Notes: generated by a model from the letters alone, not told the origin. Counted from the stretch's first letter, positions 8,141 to 17,446 are shown. The stretch is 64,000 nucleotides of DNA from Xylanibacter brevis ATCC 19188 (GCF_000621725.1 NZ_JHXM01000022.1:1-64000), one strand, 5' to 3'. Translations and numbers: made by a program.

Positions 8141-9691
8141 TTAGTACTCAGCATTCTGTGGGTCAAACTCTGTCCAGCCACGGAGCCAGTTGTCATTATT
8201 TCCGAAGGCGCCGATGTAGCTGACTTTCTCGAACCATGAAGAGAGCAAAACGTCGGTGAAGCTGGCAGCTCCTAGCAATGGCGAACCGCTCTGTGGAAGG
8301 TACTGTACACCAGAATAGATGCCCGAGGTGAGCATCAAGTCGGAGATGCTCTGGAATACCTTGTTGCCCGTCTGCGACTTGAAGAAGGTGCTGCTGTAAG
8401 ACTCTTGATTGGCGTCAATCACACTCTTCTGCACAGCATCGTAGAGATTGTCCTCGTAGCGTTTGTTAGCATCACTACCCGTCACGCCCATGCCGGCAAA
8501 GAAGATGTTCTGTAGCTTCAGGTTGCCAGCCTTTGCCACATCCTGTGTGTTACCCTTTTCTGCATCCACAATCAAGCCAACAGGATAGCCGACTGCCACG
8601 GAGTTGAAGCATGCCAGTCGGCTGCTGCGACGAATCTGCATGGCACTTTGGAACTTGCCGAGGGCGGAACCATTCTGTGGGAAGACGTTACCACCGTTGA
8701 TATAATCGGGTGTATTTTCAAAACCATCACGTCCCATTGGACCAATGAAGGTCACGTTTGAGAAAACGGCAGAAGTAAAAGGCTCGGTGAGTGAACCGTC
8801 GGCATCGTTATCGCTCTCAAAACCATTTGACTGCGAGGTGTCGGCAATGCGAGGGTTGCGGATGGAGAGCGCATACTGTACCTTACCATTGTAACCGTTG
8901 TCCGTATCAAACTCATCATCCCAACCATTGTAGGCAACGAGATAGCGGCAGTTCACATTACCACCAAACCACTCGAAAGAATCATCGTTGGTGTAGCTTA
9001 CCTGCACGTGGTCAATCTGTGTGCCAGCACCTACGCTGCCCAATGTCAAAGCGTTGATTTCCTTATCCTTCTGGAAAGGATAACCTGCAAATTCTACACG
9101 AACATATGAGAGTACACCGCTGTTGTCATTGGCATCATTGCCACCGTGTTTCGTGCGAGGACCACCCTCTATCTGCTGACCGAGCACACCTTTATTATTT
9201 GTACCGCGTCCGCAGATGATTAATCCTCCCCAATCGCCAGGCTTACGGTTGCCCTTTGCCTCTGCTGAAGTAAAGACAATAGGAGCTGACTCTGTGCCCT
9301 TGGCGTAGAGTTTGCCACCTGGCTCCACAATAAGCGAAGCGGCAGAAGCCTTCTCACCCTTGATCACGGTGCCTGGTTCGATGGTTAGTTCGGCACCATC
9401 TGCCACGTATATCCATCCCTTCATCAGATAGACACCTTTCTTCAGCGTCTGCTTTCCTGTAAAGACAAATTCCTTATCACCATTACCGATAATGGTTCCA
9501 TTAGCGTCATCCTTGCCGTCTGCTGTGAAAGTGAGGTGGTCGCATGTCTTGATACTACCATCCATGCCCCATACATAGGCAGTTTGTGTCTCACTACCAT
9601 TGTTCACGTCATCGTCTTGGCTGCATGACACCATGGTCATCATCAGCGTAGTGGCCATCATTGCCACCGAAAGAAAAACTTTTTTCTTCAT
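8141..9691 (-). CDS. Surface beta-helix lipoprotein of the phosphate locus
   Basis: This 516-aa protein has a lipoprotein signal peptide (MKKKVFLSVAMMATTLMMTM, then VSC as lipobox) followed by Asp-rich residues, consistent with export to the outer membrane. The body shows a right-handed beta-helix style pattern: repeated short strands, 'ELTIEPGTVIKG' followed by 'GDWGGLIICGRG', common in Bacteroidetes proteins that accompany TonB receptors. Its own Pho-type promoter (9745-9802) and its place behind the TonB receptor gene suggest a role in capturing phosphate or a phosphorylated compound. That role is inference; the family is uncharacterised to my knowledge. Confidence 0.65.
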   Translation of the reverse strand: MKKKVFLSVAMMATTLMMTMVSCSQDDDVNNGSETQTAYVWGMDGSIKTCDHLTFTADGKDDANGTIIGNGDKEFVFTGKQTLKKGVYLMKGWIYVADGAELTIEPGTVIKGEKASAASLIVEPGGKLYAKGTESAPIVFTSAEAKGNRKPGDWGGLIICGRGTNNKGVLGQQIEGGPRTKHGGNDANDNSGVLSYVRVEFAGYPFQKDKEINALTLGSVGAGTQIDHVQVSYTNDDSFEWFGGNVNCRYLVAYNGWDDEFDTDNGYNGKVQYALSIRNPRIADTSQSNGFESDNDADGSLTEPFTSAVFSNVTFIGPMGRDGFENTPDYINGGNVFPQNGSALGKFQSAMQIRRSSRLACFNSVAVGYPVGLIVDAEKGNTQDVAKAGNLKLQNIFFAGMGVTGSDANKRYEDNLYDAVQKSVIDANQESYSSTFFKSQTGNKVFQSISDLMLTSGIYSGVQYLPQSGSPLLGAASFTDVLLSSWFEKVSYIGAFGNNDNWLRGWTEFDPQNAEY

Positions 9692-9744
9692 TGTTAATAT
9701 TGTTTGTTATTACGTCATGCAACTCGACCTTTCCGAATTGCGTT

Positions 9745-9802
9745 GCAAAGATATTCACATGATGTTTCTACCTTGTTATAACCATGCTACGATTTTGTTA
9801 CG
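9745..9802 (-). promoter_or_regulatory. Pho-type promoter of the beta-helix lipoprotein gene
   Basis: The -7 element TATCTTTGC (complement of 9745-9753) is preceded, after five bases, by four 11-bp units (9759-9802) beginning CGTAAC, CGTAGC, TATAAC and AGAAAC. The phase to the -7 element equals that of the PiT, porin and Na/Pi promoters. The units are more degenerate than in the other three. Confidence 0.6.
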
Positions 9803-9829
9803 TAACCAGATTGTAATACTGCAAGATTT

Positions 9830-12526
9830 TTAGAACTGGAAACTTGCAGAAAATTGTATATTCCTTCCAGGGCTATAGGATCGTGTAATCTGTTCGACTT
9901 CTCCTTGTGGGGTCTTTTCAAACTGCTTGAGCTGAACCTTTTGTGCCAGAAGATCACGAATGGAGAGACGAAGATCGAAATGACCGAGGCGCTTGGCAAT
10001 GTTGAAGTCGAGCTGGTGGCGAGGCATCTCGTAACTGTCGGGGACGCGTACCTCGGTGGTACCAGTTCCCACACTACGCCCTACGCCTATCAGGCGCTTT
10101 CCAATCACATTGTAGAGTATGGAAGCCGTCCATCCCTGCGTTCCTTTTGCTTTGCCGGGGATTTGGTTGCTGTTGAAGAAAAGACCAACATTGACCAAAT
10201 AAGGTGACTGTCCTTGCATCGGGCGCGATTCTTCTTTGCTTCCCTCAGGAAAAGTTACGTTGCTCTTGATCCATGAGGCATTAAGTGATAAAGAGAGGAA
10301 AGGCAGACGCATGAAGTCCAGCTGTTTACGAATGTCGAGTTCGACGCCATAGTTGTTGGCTCCCTCTGCGTTGAGATAGGAATATACGAGGTCGGTGCCA
10401 CCTGCCACAGTATACGTCCACTCGATAGGGTTGCGGAAGTGCTTATAGAAGAGTGAGAGGCTTACCACCTCACCCGCATGAGGATACCATTCCCAGCCAA
10501 GGTCGAAGTTATCAATATAAGTGGGTAATAGATTGTGATTGCCTTGCACGTTGCTGGCAAGATCGAAGTCGTAATAGACACTGGAAGAGAGTTCGCGAAA
10601 CTCAGGGCGGTTGGTCGTGCGACCGTATGCCAGACGCACCTGCTGCTTGTCTGTAAGGTGGTAGGCAAGATTGAGCGATGCGAAGAGGTCGTTGTAGTCA
10701 TAGAACGTAGAAAGAGGCGAAGGCTCCTGACGACGGGTGTTGGAGATGAGTTCTGTACGTACATACTCAAATCTAACACCACCATATATGTCAAATCGTC
10801 GGATGGGGAGTTTTGCGCTCACATAGCCGCAGCCCTGTGTGCTTCGGGCAGAATAGTTGTTGCTCCAGTCGATGAGCTCGTGCCAACTGATGCCATTCGT
10901 ATTGGTCGGCGAACCTGTCGCACCATTGTCCATGGTCAAGATCATTGGCAGACCTGTCTCTGTATCCCAACCATTAAGTGACCTGGGCAACTGGCCACCC
11001 TCATACTGCAACGTCCATTGACGCGTCTCATAAGTTCTGCGACGATGCTCGGCATAGGCACCGGCAAAGAGGGAGGGTGTGAACGAACCGAAAGCAAACT
11101 CGTGCTTCCAGTTGGCAGCCGCCGAAAAAATGTGCTCATCCAGTTGGGACGTTTCCCGATTAAAGTCGTTCAGGTTGTCTATCATGAAACGGCCTTCTTC
11201 TTCCATCATGCTGTATCGCCTACGGTTGGGCAGATGGCGATTGGCGTACGCATAGCCAAGACTCCAATCAAGTTTGTCTGCTTCTGATGGTGTATGTTTG
11301 CCGTCCAACTGAACATTATAGGTGAGTCTTCGCTGGCGGTAATACTCTGCCTGACGCACATGGTCGCCCTGCGCATCAAAGCCATCACGATCCGTGTAAC
11401 GATCCTTACCCAAGTGATTGAGAATCTGTTTCAATTCGAATCGGTTGCGCCCTGAGGCGGAGAGGTAGGTAAGGTTGAGCAAGGCACCAAGTCGGCGGTT
11501 AAGGTTGAACTGCTGGTCAATCATTTGGCGCAGGTAGTTGGAGCGATTGTGTGTCACATCGTAAGCACCAAAGAGATTGTTTTCCATGTCGTATAGTGTG
11601 CGGTATTGCTGTGTGAAATTGACGCTGGTCACGAGTGCCCATGTCTGTCCTTTGTCTGTACGCCATCGTTGTGCTGTGCTTGCCGAAGCACTGATGTCCC
11701 CGACTGGAGAAGATGATTGTGTATGCCAGTCGTTTTCCTTGGCAGAGAGGAATGTACGGAAATGAGATGAAGTATTCCACGATGTCCCTAACGAGATTTC
11801 CGTCTTGTTCTCGCTCGGTACATCTTTCGTATTGACCAGAATGAAGCCTCCCGAGAAGTCAGCCGGATATTCAGGTGCAGACGACTTAACCACCATCATA
11901 TTGTCAAGTTGTGATGATGGGATAATATCGAACGAGAATGCGCGTTGGTCGGCTTCGCTCGAAGGTACAGCGGCACCATTCAGCCACACATTATTATATC
12001 GTTGTGAGAGCCCTCGCACCATTACGAACTTCTCATCGATGATGCTCACGCCAGGTATGCGTCGTATCACCTCACCTGCATCCTTGTCCTGTGTCCGTTT
12101 GATGTGCTGCTCGCTCACGCCCGTCATTGTGACGTGTGCCTCTTTCTGCTCGCGAGTGGTGGATGCATCGGTGTTGTGGCGCAGTGTTGAGCTGACCGTT
12201 ACCTCGCCAAGCGTGGTATTGTCTGGCTCAAGCACGAAATCTATTATCAATTCATCTCCTGTCACCTTAACATTTTCTTTTATCATGGTCTTGAAACCAA
12301 TGAATCGCACAGTCAACGTATAGGTACCATTCTTTAATTTCAACGAGTAGTTTCCATCAATGTCAGCGGAAGTTCCTTGTCCGTCATTCGCTACGATAGT
12401 TGCCCCAGTAAGTGGTTCGTTGGTTCCTTGCTCTATAATTTTGCCTTTCACTATACCGGCAAAACTGATGGAAGGCATAATGAGGAGGAGAGTTGCTATT
12501 ATTATACTTTTAATTTTGTTTTCCAT
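9830..12526 (-). CDS. TonB-dependent outer-membrane receptor with carboxypeptidase-like N-domain
   Basis: This 898-aa receptor has a signal peptide ending SFAG, a carboxypeptidase-D-like regulatory domain (about 24-110, 'IIEQGTNEPLTGATIVANDG'), a plug domain ('RRIPGVSIIDEKFVMVRGLS', near 155-260) and a large beta-barrel ending in an aromatic residue (SASFQF). It should bring a ligand across the outer membrane using TonB energy. It is preceded at 15 bp by a 53-aa acidic protein gene and then the phosphate-type porin, so its transcription probably starts at the Pho promoter at 13876-13933. No SusD partner is present, so it is not a classic SusC. The ligand may be a phosphorylated compound (inference). 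Confidence 0.85.
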   Translation of the reverse strand: MENKIKSIIIATLLLIMPSISFAGIVKGKIIEQGTNEPLTGATIVANDGQGTSADIDGNYSLKLKNGTYTLTVRFIGFKTMIKENVKVTGDELIIDFVLEPDNTTLGEVTVSSTLRHNTDASTTREQKEAHVTMTGVSEQHIKRTQDKDAGEVIRRIPGVSIIDEKFVMVRGLSQRYNNVWLNGAAVPSSEADQRAFSFDIIPSSQLDNMMVVKSSAPEYPADFSGGFILVNTKDVPSENKTEISLGTSWNTSSHFRTFLSAKENDWHTQSSSPVGDISASASTAQRWRTDKGQTWALVTSVNFTQQYRTLYDMENNLFGAYDVTHNRSNYLRQMIDQQFNLNRRLGALLNLTYLSASGRNRFELKQILNHLGKDRYTDRDGFDAQGDHVRQAEYYRQRRLTYNVQLDGKHTPSEADKLDWSLGYAYANRHLPNRRRYSMMEEEGRFMIDNLNDFNRETSQLDEHIFSAAANWKHEFAFGSFTPSLFAGAYAEHRRRTYETRQWTLQYEGGQLPRSLNGWDTETGLPMILTMDNGATGSPTNTNGISWHELIDWSNNYSARSTQGCGYVSAKLPIRRFDIYGGVRFEYVRTELISNTRRQEPSPLSTFYDYNDLFASLNLAYHLTDKQQVRLAYGRTTNRPEFRELSSSVYYDFDLASNVQGNHNLLPTYIDNFDLGWEWYPHAGEVVSLSLFYKHFRNPIEWTYTVAGGTDLVYSYLNAEGANNYGVELDIRKQLDFMRLPFLSLSLNASWIKSNVTFPEGSKEESRPMQGQSPYLVNVGLFFNSNQIPGKAKGTQGWTASILYNVIGKRLIGVGRSVGTGTTEVRVPDSYEMPRHQLDFNIAKRLGHFDLRLSIRDLLAQKVQLKQFEKTPQGEVEQITRSYSPGRNIQFSASFQF

Positions 12527-12541
12527 TTTATTTTCAATTTC

Positions 12542-12703
12542 TTAATCGTCGTCATCATCATCGTCATCGTCACAATCCTCGTCTTCTTCATAAAAGGAGA
12601 TGGAACGAGACTCTTCCATCTCGTCAGCATCAATAATAATGCATTGTCCCTGGCCGGGAAGGGCAGAATCTTTGCACTTTGTAAACAGATTAAATATGCT
12701 CAT
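12542..12703 (-). CDS. 53-aa acidic microprotein with a nine-aspartate tail
   Basis: An ATG (complement of 12701-12703) opens 53 codons. The N-terminal half (MSIFNLFTKCKDSALPGQGQ) is neutral with Cys10 and Cys21; then comes CIIIDADEMEE, and the end is EEDEDC followed by nine Asp and the stop. It has no signal peptide. It fits tightly between the porin (21 bp after its stop) and the TonB receptor (15 bp before its start), the spacing of a real operon gene. Mixed GAC/GAT codons argue against simple slippage in the tail. The acidic tail could bind cations. I recognise no family. Confidence 0.6.
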   Translation of the reverse strand: MSIFNLFTKCKDSALPGQGQCIIIDADEMEESRSISFYEEDEDCDDDDDDDDD

Positions 12704-12724
12704 ATTTTTTTCTTATAGTGTTCA

Positions 12725-13831
12725 TTAAAATCTAATCATCAGTTCGGCTACGAGTTTGTCCTGCTCGCTCTCCTTGGGGGTACCTCCATTAGGATACCAA
12801 TAATTCTCGTAGTTGAGACGGATGTCGGTGGGAAAGTACTTATTGGCTACATGAAAGGTGACTCCTGCTGTGAGTCGATGACGCTGAGCATCAGATTGCA
12901 AAAGTCGAGTGGTACCCTCATCAAATCCCTTCTTTCCATCACTATGATTGTCCATGTAATCGTAACGGAGAAGATAGCTAACACCACCCAGATAACCTTT
13001 CTTAACTGGTATCTTGTAAATAGCCATCGCATCTATGGCGTTACAATCGTCAAAGGCATCTTTAGCATAGAACTTATGTAGATATTCTGCTTCCAAATGG
13101 AAGCCTAAGTATTCGTAGTATGCACCAAAGTCAATAGACGTATAGGATGCATTGCGACTAGCAATGAGCTGGTGCTGAACACTTGGAATGAGTGCCAAGC
13201 CTCTGACTGGAAAATATTGAATACGAGCAGAGTATGCGGGAGATGTAAACCAAGCTGTTTTCTGATTGTCAAGGTTGGAACCATTGTAAATACCAGCATC
13301 AACTGAGAGTATCTTGCGATTTTCCATACTTATAATATCGTAGCCAACAGCAGCTCCCACATCACGCATATCTCCTACCTGTTTGGCAATGAATGAGCGA
13401 TTCGCAAAGAATTGTGCCGACGGATTTCGATGAGCATCGATGGAGAAAGGCATTCGTTGCTGACCAAGTGTGATGCGAAAGGTGCTGATTGGATTCACAC
13501 GTACCCACGCATCCTTCATCTTGATGGCAGATTCATCACAAAGATCCACCTCGAGTTTGTAACTGCTTTTTAACGGCATATTGCCATCAACCGATAATCG
13601 AGCATTGCGCACCTCAAAACGACTGGCGTTAAGATCCAGCTCATACTCATATTCATACTTACCTCGGAGTATGCCATGTATCTGTGGCATGAATTTTTGT
13701 TTCTCCGTTTGCCGTTGTAGTTCTTGTTCAATCTGAGTGAGACGCTCCTCTAAAGTAAGCTCTTGTGCACCCACCTTCACTACACATAGGCAGAATAATA
13801 CAAACAATGTACATTTTTTCTTTTTTTTCAT
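12725..13831 (-). CDS. OprO/OprP-type phosphate-selective porin
   Basis: This 368-aa protein has a signal peptide (MKKKKKCTLFVLFCLCVVKVGAQ), a short coiled-coil ('LEERLTQIEQELQRQTEKQK', typical of trimeric porins) and a beta-barrel with 'RFEVRNARLSVDGNMP' and 'RITLGQQRMPFS', signatures of the phosphate-selective porin O/P family. It ends in F, as outer-membrane proteins do. It is the first gene of an operon with the acidic microprotein and the TonB receptor and has its own Pho-type promoter. Role: passive entry of phosphate or pyrophosphate through the outer membrane. Confidence 0.85.
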   Translation of the reverse strand: MKKKKKCTLFVLFCLCVVKVGAQELTLEERLTQIEQELQRQTEKQKFMPQIHGILRGKYEYEYELDLNASRFEVRNARLSVDGNMPLKSSYKLEVDLCDESAIKMKDAWVRVNPISTFRITLGQQRMPFSIDAHRNPSAQFFANRSFIAKQVGDMRDVGAAVGYDIISMENRKILSVDAGIYNGSNLDNQKTAWFTSPAYSARIQYFPVRGLALIPSVQHQLIASRNASYTSIDFGAYYEYLGFHLEAEYLHKFYAKDAFDDCNAIDAMAIYKIPVKKGYLGGVSYLLRYDYMDNHSDGKKGFDEGTTRLLQSDAQRHRLTAGVTFHVANKYFPTDIRLNYENYWYPNGGTPKESEQDKLVAELMIRF

Positions 13832-13875
13832 TACTCATCATAAGGAAGTTTTGGTTTGCCTTTCCAAATGACGCT

Positions 13876-13933
13876 GCAAAAGTACAGATAGGATGTTACA
13901 GACGTGTTGCAAGGGTAATAAAGAATTATTGCA
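13876..13933 (-). promoter_or_regulatory. Pho-type promoter of the porin operon
   Basis: On the minus strand TACTTTTGC (complement of 13876-13884) is the -7 element. Five bases upstream begin four 11-bp units (13890-13933): TGCAAT, TTTATT, TGCAAC, TGTAAC starts. This matches the repeat length of the classical PhoB box (11 bp) and the phase seen in the other three promoters. Confidence 0.65.
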
Positions 13934-13982
13934 ACCTCACAATGTCATGAGATTGCAATAACCGTGAAACTGCATTATAACA

Positions 13983-14186
13983 TTACATATACCGCTTCAT
14001 TTCTTCTCCCTCAACTCCTGCATACAACTCCAACAGGCTCTTGGCAGGACTTGACTGTATCTTGGGAATCAGGACTTCTTCGACTTGGAAGAAGCCTACC
14101 TCTGCCCTCATGTGTATCTCAATCTTCAAGGGGCATTCATTCCCCTGCCCTATTTTAACCTTTTCAATAGCGTTTGCAGAATACCG
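13983..14186 (-). pseudogene. C-terminal fragment of an HD-protein paralogue
   Basis: The minus strand encodes 67 residues ending at a TAA (13983-13985), beginning RYSANAIEKVKIG, with FFQVEEVLIPKIQSSP in the middle and a KRYM end. It matches the last 67 residues of the HD protein at 7214 (KYSANSIEK..., KIQSSPSKHL..., KRYL) at roughly two thirds of positions. The HD catalytic part is missing: homology stops at the first unit of the Pho-box array (14189). The amount of divergence shows a paralogue, not a fresh duplication. Confidence 0.75.
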
Positions 14187-14188
14187 TT

Positions 14189-14246
14189 TGTAACAGAATT
14201 GTAATATGGACGTAACAACAGCGTAATAAGATTGTAATATCTTTGC
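14189..14246 (+). promoter_or_regulatory. Pho-type promoter of the Na/Pi cotransporter gene
   Basis: Five perfect 11-bp units start TGTAAC (14189), TGTAAT (14200), CGTAAC (14211), CGTAAT (14222) and TGTAAT (14233). The -7 element TATCTTTGC (14238-14246) begins five bases into the last unit. This is the clearest array in the window. The leader to the ATG at 14264 is very short. Confidence 0.75.
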
Positions 14247-14263
14247 AGCAAAATTATAAAAAA

Positions 14264-15973
14264 ATGGAATTGATTATCAACATTTTCTCGCTTGTGGGCT
14301 CGCTAGCATTGTTCCTCTTCGGAATGAAGACAATGTCGGAGGGTCTGGAGAAGTTTGCAGGCGATCGCCTGCGCAGTATTTTGGCTGCGATGACAAAGAA
14401 TCGTGTGATGGGTGTTCTAACAGGTATTCTTATTACGGCACTCATCCAGTCATCGAGTGCCACAACCGTGATGGTTGTAAGTTTTGTGAATGCAGGGTTG
14501 ATGACGCTTGCGCAGTCTATTGGCGTCATCATGGGTGCAAACATCGGAACAACAGTTACAGCATGGATTATATCAGCTGTTGGCTTTAAGGTGAACATCG
14601 CTGCCTTTGCTATCCCCTTGTTGGCTATCGGTATGCCATTGATATTCAGTGGCAAGGGTAACCGCAAAAGCATCGGTGAGTTTATCTTTGGCTTCTCGTT
14701 CCTCTTCATGGGACTCTCTTTTCTGCAAGAGGCTGCCACAGCGATGAACATTGGCGATATGGTGGCAGGTATGCTGGCCCACGTACCACAAGACTCGTTC
14801 TTCACGATTATCCTCTTTGTCATCGTTGGTGCACTGGTAACGATGATTGTGCAGGCTTCAGCTGCCACAATGGCTATCACCCTGATGCTCTTCGGCATGA
14901 ACATCCCTGGTTTTGGCTTCGAACAAGCAGCTGCGCTGGCTATGGGACAGAATATAGGTACCACTATCACGGCGTTTATGGCTTCACTGACAGCCAACAC
15001 ACAAGCTCGTCGTGCCGCCCTAGCCCACATGTTCTTCAACGTGTTTGGTGTGGTAGCGTTCCTCATTGTGTTCTATCCCGCTTGTGATGCCGTTAGTTGG
15101 GTAGTAGAAAACTGTATGGGTGGTGGCAACGATCTCTTTAAGCTATCAGCCTTTCACACCGCCTTCAACATCATCAACACGCTGTTGCTCATTGGTTTTG
15201 TAAAGCAGATAGAGATGTTTGTGTGCCGTGTGCTGCCTATGAAGGCTCAGGACGAAGACTATCGCTTGCGCTTCATCAGTGGCGGTCTACTTTCTACAGC
15301 CGAGCTCAGCATCATGGAGGCTCAGAAGGAGATTCGTAGTTTTGCTGAGCGCTGCCAGCGTATGGCGGGTTTCGTGCCCACGCTTCTTGAAACGAAAGAC
15401 GAGATGGAATTTAATAAGCTCTTTGCTCGTATCGAGAAATACGAGAACATCACCGACTCGATGGAGATGGAGATTGCCAGCTATCTGAATAAGGTGAGCG
15501 AAGGCCGCTTGTCGGATGCCTCGAAAGCTCAGATACAGAAGATGCTCCGCCAAATCTCGGAGTTAGAGTCTATCGGCGACTCGGTTTATAACCTCGGTCG
15601 TACCCTGAATCGTCATCGTATGCATTGCCAGGAGGAGTTTACTGCCGATCAGATGCAGCACATGATGACGATGATGCAACTGGTCGATTCGGCTCTAAAC
15701 GAGATGCTTAAACGCATAGACCGACCCACCACAAAGAATGGTATAAAAGTTTCGCTTAACATCGAACACGAGATCAACAATTACCGAACACAGCTAAAGA
15801 ACCAAAATCTGCATGATGTGAATGCTGGTCTTTACGATTATCAGCTCGGTGTGTTCTACGTCGATTTCATCTCTGAGTGCGAGAAACTTGGTGACTACGT
15901 GATGAACGTCGTGCAGGCCGGCAAGGGCCTAAACAACGACTTTGGTGACGGTCCTATCAACGGACAAGGGTAA
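14264..15973 (+). CDS. Na+/phosphate cotransporter (NptA type) with PhoU-like C-terminus
   Basis: This 569-aa protein (ATG at 14264; the frame is open slightly further up but without a better start) has two inverted transport repeats, each with the family hallmark: ALIQSSSATTVMVV early and IVQASAATMAITLM later. Roughly ten membrane helices fill residues 1-320, and the last about 220 residues form a soluble helical PhoU-like domain ('EIASYLNKVSEGRLSD'). It imports phosphate with sodium. It is monocistronic, with a strong Pho-box array upstream. With the PiT protein it gives the locus two inner-membrane phosphate carriers, both bearing PhoU-like tails. Confidence 0.9.
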   Translation: MELIINIFSLVGSLALFLFGMKTMSEGLEKFAGDRLRSILAAMTKNRVMGVLTGILITALIQSSSATTVMVVSFVNAGLMTLAQSIGVIMGANIGTTVTAWIISAVGFKVNIAAFAIPLLAIGMPLIFSGKGNRKSIGEFIFGFSFLFMGLSFLQEAATAMNIGDMVAGMLAHVPQDSFFTIILFVIVGALVTMIVQASAATMAITLMLFGMNIPGFGFEQAAALAMGQNIGTTITAFMASLTANTQARRAALAHMFFNVFGVVAFLIVFYPACDAVSWVVENCMGGGNDLFKLSAFHTAFNIINTLLLIGFVKQIEMFVCRVLPMKAQDEDYRLRFISGGLLSTAELSIMEAQKEIRSFAERCQRMAGFVPTLLETKDEMEFNKLFARIEKYENITDSMEMEIASYLNKVSEGRLSDASKAQIQKMLRQISELESIGDSVYNLGRTLNRHRMHCQEEFTADQMQHMMTMMQLVDSALNEMLKRIDRPTTKNGIKVSLNIEHEINNYRTQLKNQNLHDVNAGLYDYQLGVFYVDFISECEKLGDYVMNVVQAGKGLNNDFGDGPINGQG

Positions 15974-16000
15974 TCCGTAGTCGGTTATCATTCTGAATGA

Positions 16001-17446
16001 TTAGAAACGTGCAAGGGTAAACCTGATGGTGAGTCCACCGCCAGGAGTAGCAAGTGCAGTTGCTTGTCCACCATGGGCAGCAACTGCATTTTTTACGATG
16101 GCAAGTCCCAGACCTGTGCCACCCAATTTGCGCGAGCGTCCCTTATCCACGCGGTAGAAACGCTCAAACAGGTGCTCACGATGCTGCGCCTCCACGCCTT
16201 GGCCATTGTCGCTTACATTAAATTCGTAGAAGTGGCGACCTTCATTTTCCGCCTCAGTACAAGTAATCTTCAGGAACGATGCACCTGTGGCATATGCAAT
16301 TGCATTGTCTATCAGGTTGCGGAATATGCTGTATATCAGACTCTGATCGCCCAGCACTTCTATATGCTGAGGAAGTTGGAGTGATGGAGCGATGCCCTTT
16401 TCCTGAAGTTGCAGGGCCGTATCATCCAGCACACTCTGTATGATCTGCAACACATCCACAGGGCGATAATTCTGTCGTGCCTCAGAGCGGTTGTCGTCTA
16501 TCTCATCCAGTTTGGTGAGCGCACTCATGTCTAGCAGTAGTTTGTTCATGCGTTCACTTTGGGCATAACAGCGTTCCAGGAAGTGTTTCTTCTTATCTTC
16601 AGGCATATCGCGATTATCCAAGATGCTCTCCAAGTAGCCATGTATGCTGGCGGCAGGTGTCTTCAACTCATGAGCGGCATTCTGAGTAAGTTGTCGCTTG
16701 ATACGCACTTTCTCTTCTTCAGAATGACGTAGTTTCCAATACAACATGATGATCGTGTGACTGATATCACCCAATTCATCATCTGGCAGCCGACGTTCCA
16801 GTTCGTGGTCAAGTTTTTCACCTTCTTCAGCCTTCACGGCAAATTCACGCAGGTAACCAATGTGTCGGCTGATACGATGAGTGATATAGTAGAGAACAAT
16901 GCCCAACAATAGGGTGAGAACGCCTGAATAATAAATAAAGGTATTGTCTGCCTGCAACGAACGAGTCAGCTCTGCTGAATATGGTACGGCAGCACGCACA
17001 ATCACATCGCCAAAACGAGTGGCTGAATAGAAGTAGGTCTCGTGGGTTGACTGTGACATTCGCTTGATATCATAACCACTACCCTCTTGCAAAGCCTGCT
17101 GGATCTCTGTTCGCTGCAGATGGTTTCCCAATGCTTCCACATCAGTATCATAGCTATCAAAGATGACCCGTCCTGCCTTGTCTATCACAGACACTCGCAG
17201 TCCCTCCATCTGATGATGCACGACATAATCGCGAAAACGTCGGCTACAGCTCATACTATCCTTACCGACAGTCTGCACCATCTCATAGTTGTACATCTGC
17301 AGTCGTGAATGAAGAATATCAATCTTATACTCCTTTTCACGCTTATACTGATATACGCTGAAACATGTAGCAAAGAGCAGGAACACGCCGCCGATGCTCA
17401 GCAGCAGATTACGCTGAAAGGATTTACTTTTCGAAGCAGTAGCCAT
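16001..17446 (-). CDS. PhoR-like sensor histidine kinase
   Basis: About 481 aa from Met4 (ATG at 17446). It has two membrane helices (near 14-32 and 170-190) flanking a periplasmic sensor region, a HisKA box NAAHELKTPAASIHGYL (His259), the N box (LIDNAIAYA), G1 (VSDNGQGV) and G2 (GTGLGLAIVKNAVAAHGG). It autophosphorylates and passes phosphate to the response regulator encoded just upstream. The start lies 23 nt inside that gene, so the two are translationally coupled. Its place next to the Pho-box promoters makes PhoR the likely role, though the sequence alone does not prove the signal. Confidence 0.85.
   Translation of the reverse strand: MATASKSKSFQRNLLLSIGGVFLLFATCFSVYQYKREKEYKIDILHSRLQMYNYEMVQTVGKDSMSCSRRFRDYVVHHQMEGLRVSVIDKAGRVIFDSYDTDVEALGNHLQRTEIQQALQEGSGYDIKRMSQSTHETYFYSATRFGDVIVRAAVPYSAELTRSLQADNTFIYYSGVLTLLLGIVLYYITHRISRHIGYLREFAVKAEEGEKLDHELERRLPDDELGDISHTIIMLYWKLRHSEEEKVRIKRQLTQNAAHELKTPAASIHGYLESILDNRDMPEDKKKHFLERCYAQSERMNKLLLDMSALTKLDEIDDNRSEARQNYRPVDVLQIIQSVLDDTALQLQEKGIAPSLQLPQHIEVLGDQSLIYSIFRNLIDNAIAYATGASFLKITCTEAENEGRHFYEFNVSDNGQGVEAQHREHLFERFYRVDKGRSRKLGGTGLGLAIVKNAVAAHGGQATALATPGGGLTIRFTLARF

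Noticed and set aside
14254..15066. 270-codon frame antisense to the Na/Pi cotransporter
   Set aside because: It is the reverse of a real membrane-protein gene with a good promoter; the Ile/Ala/Met repeats reflect reversed codons.
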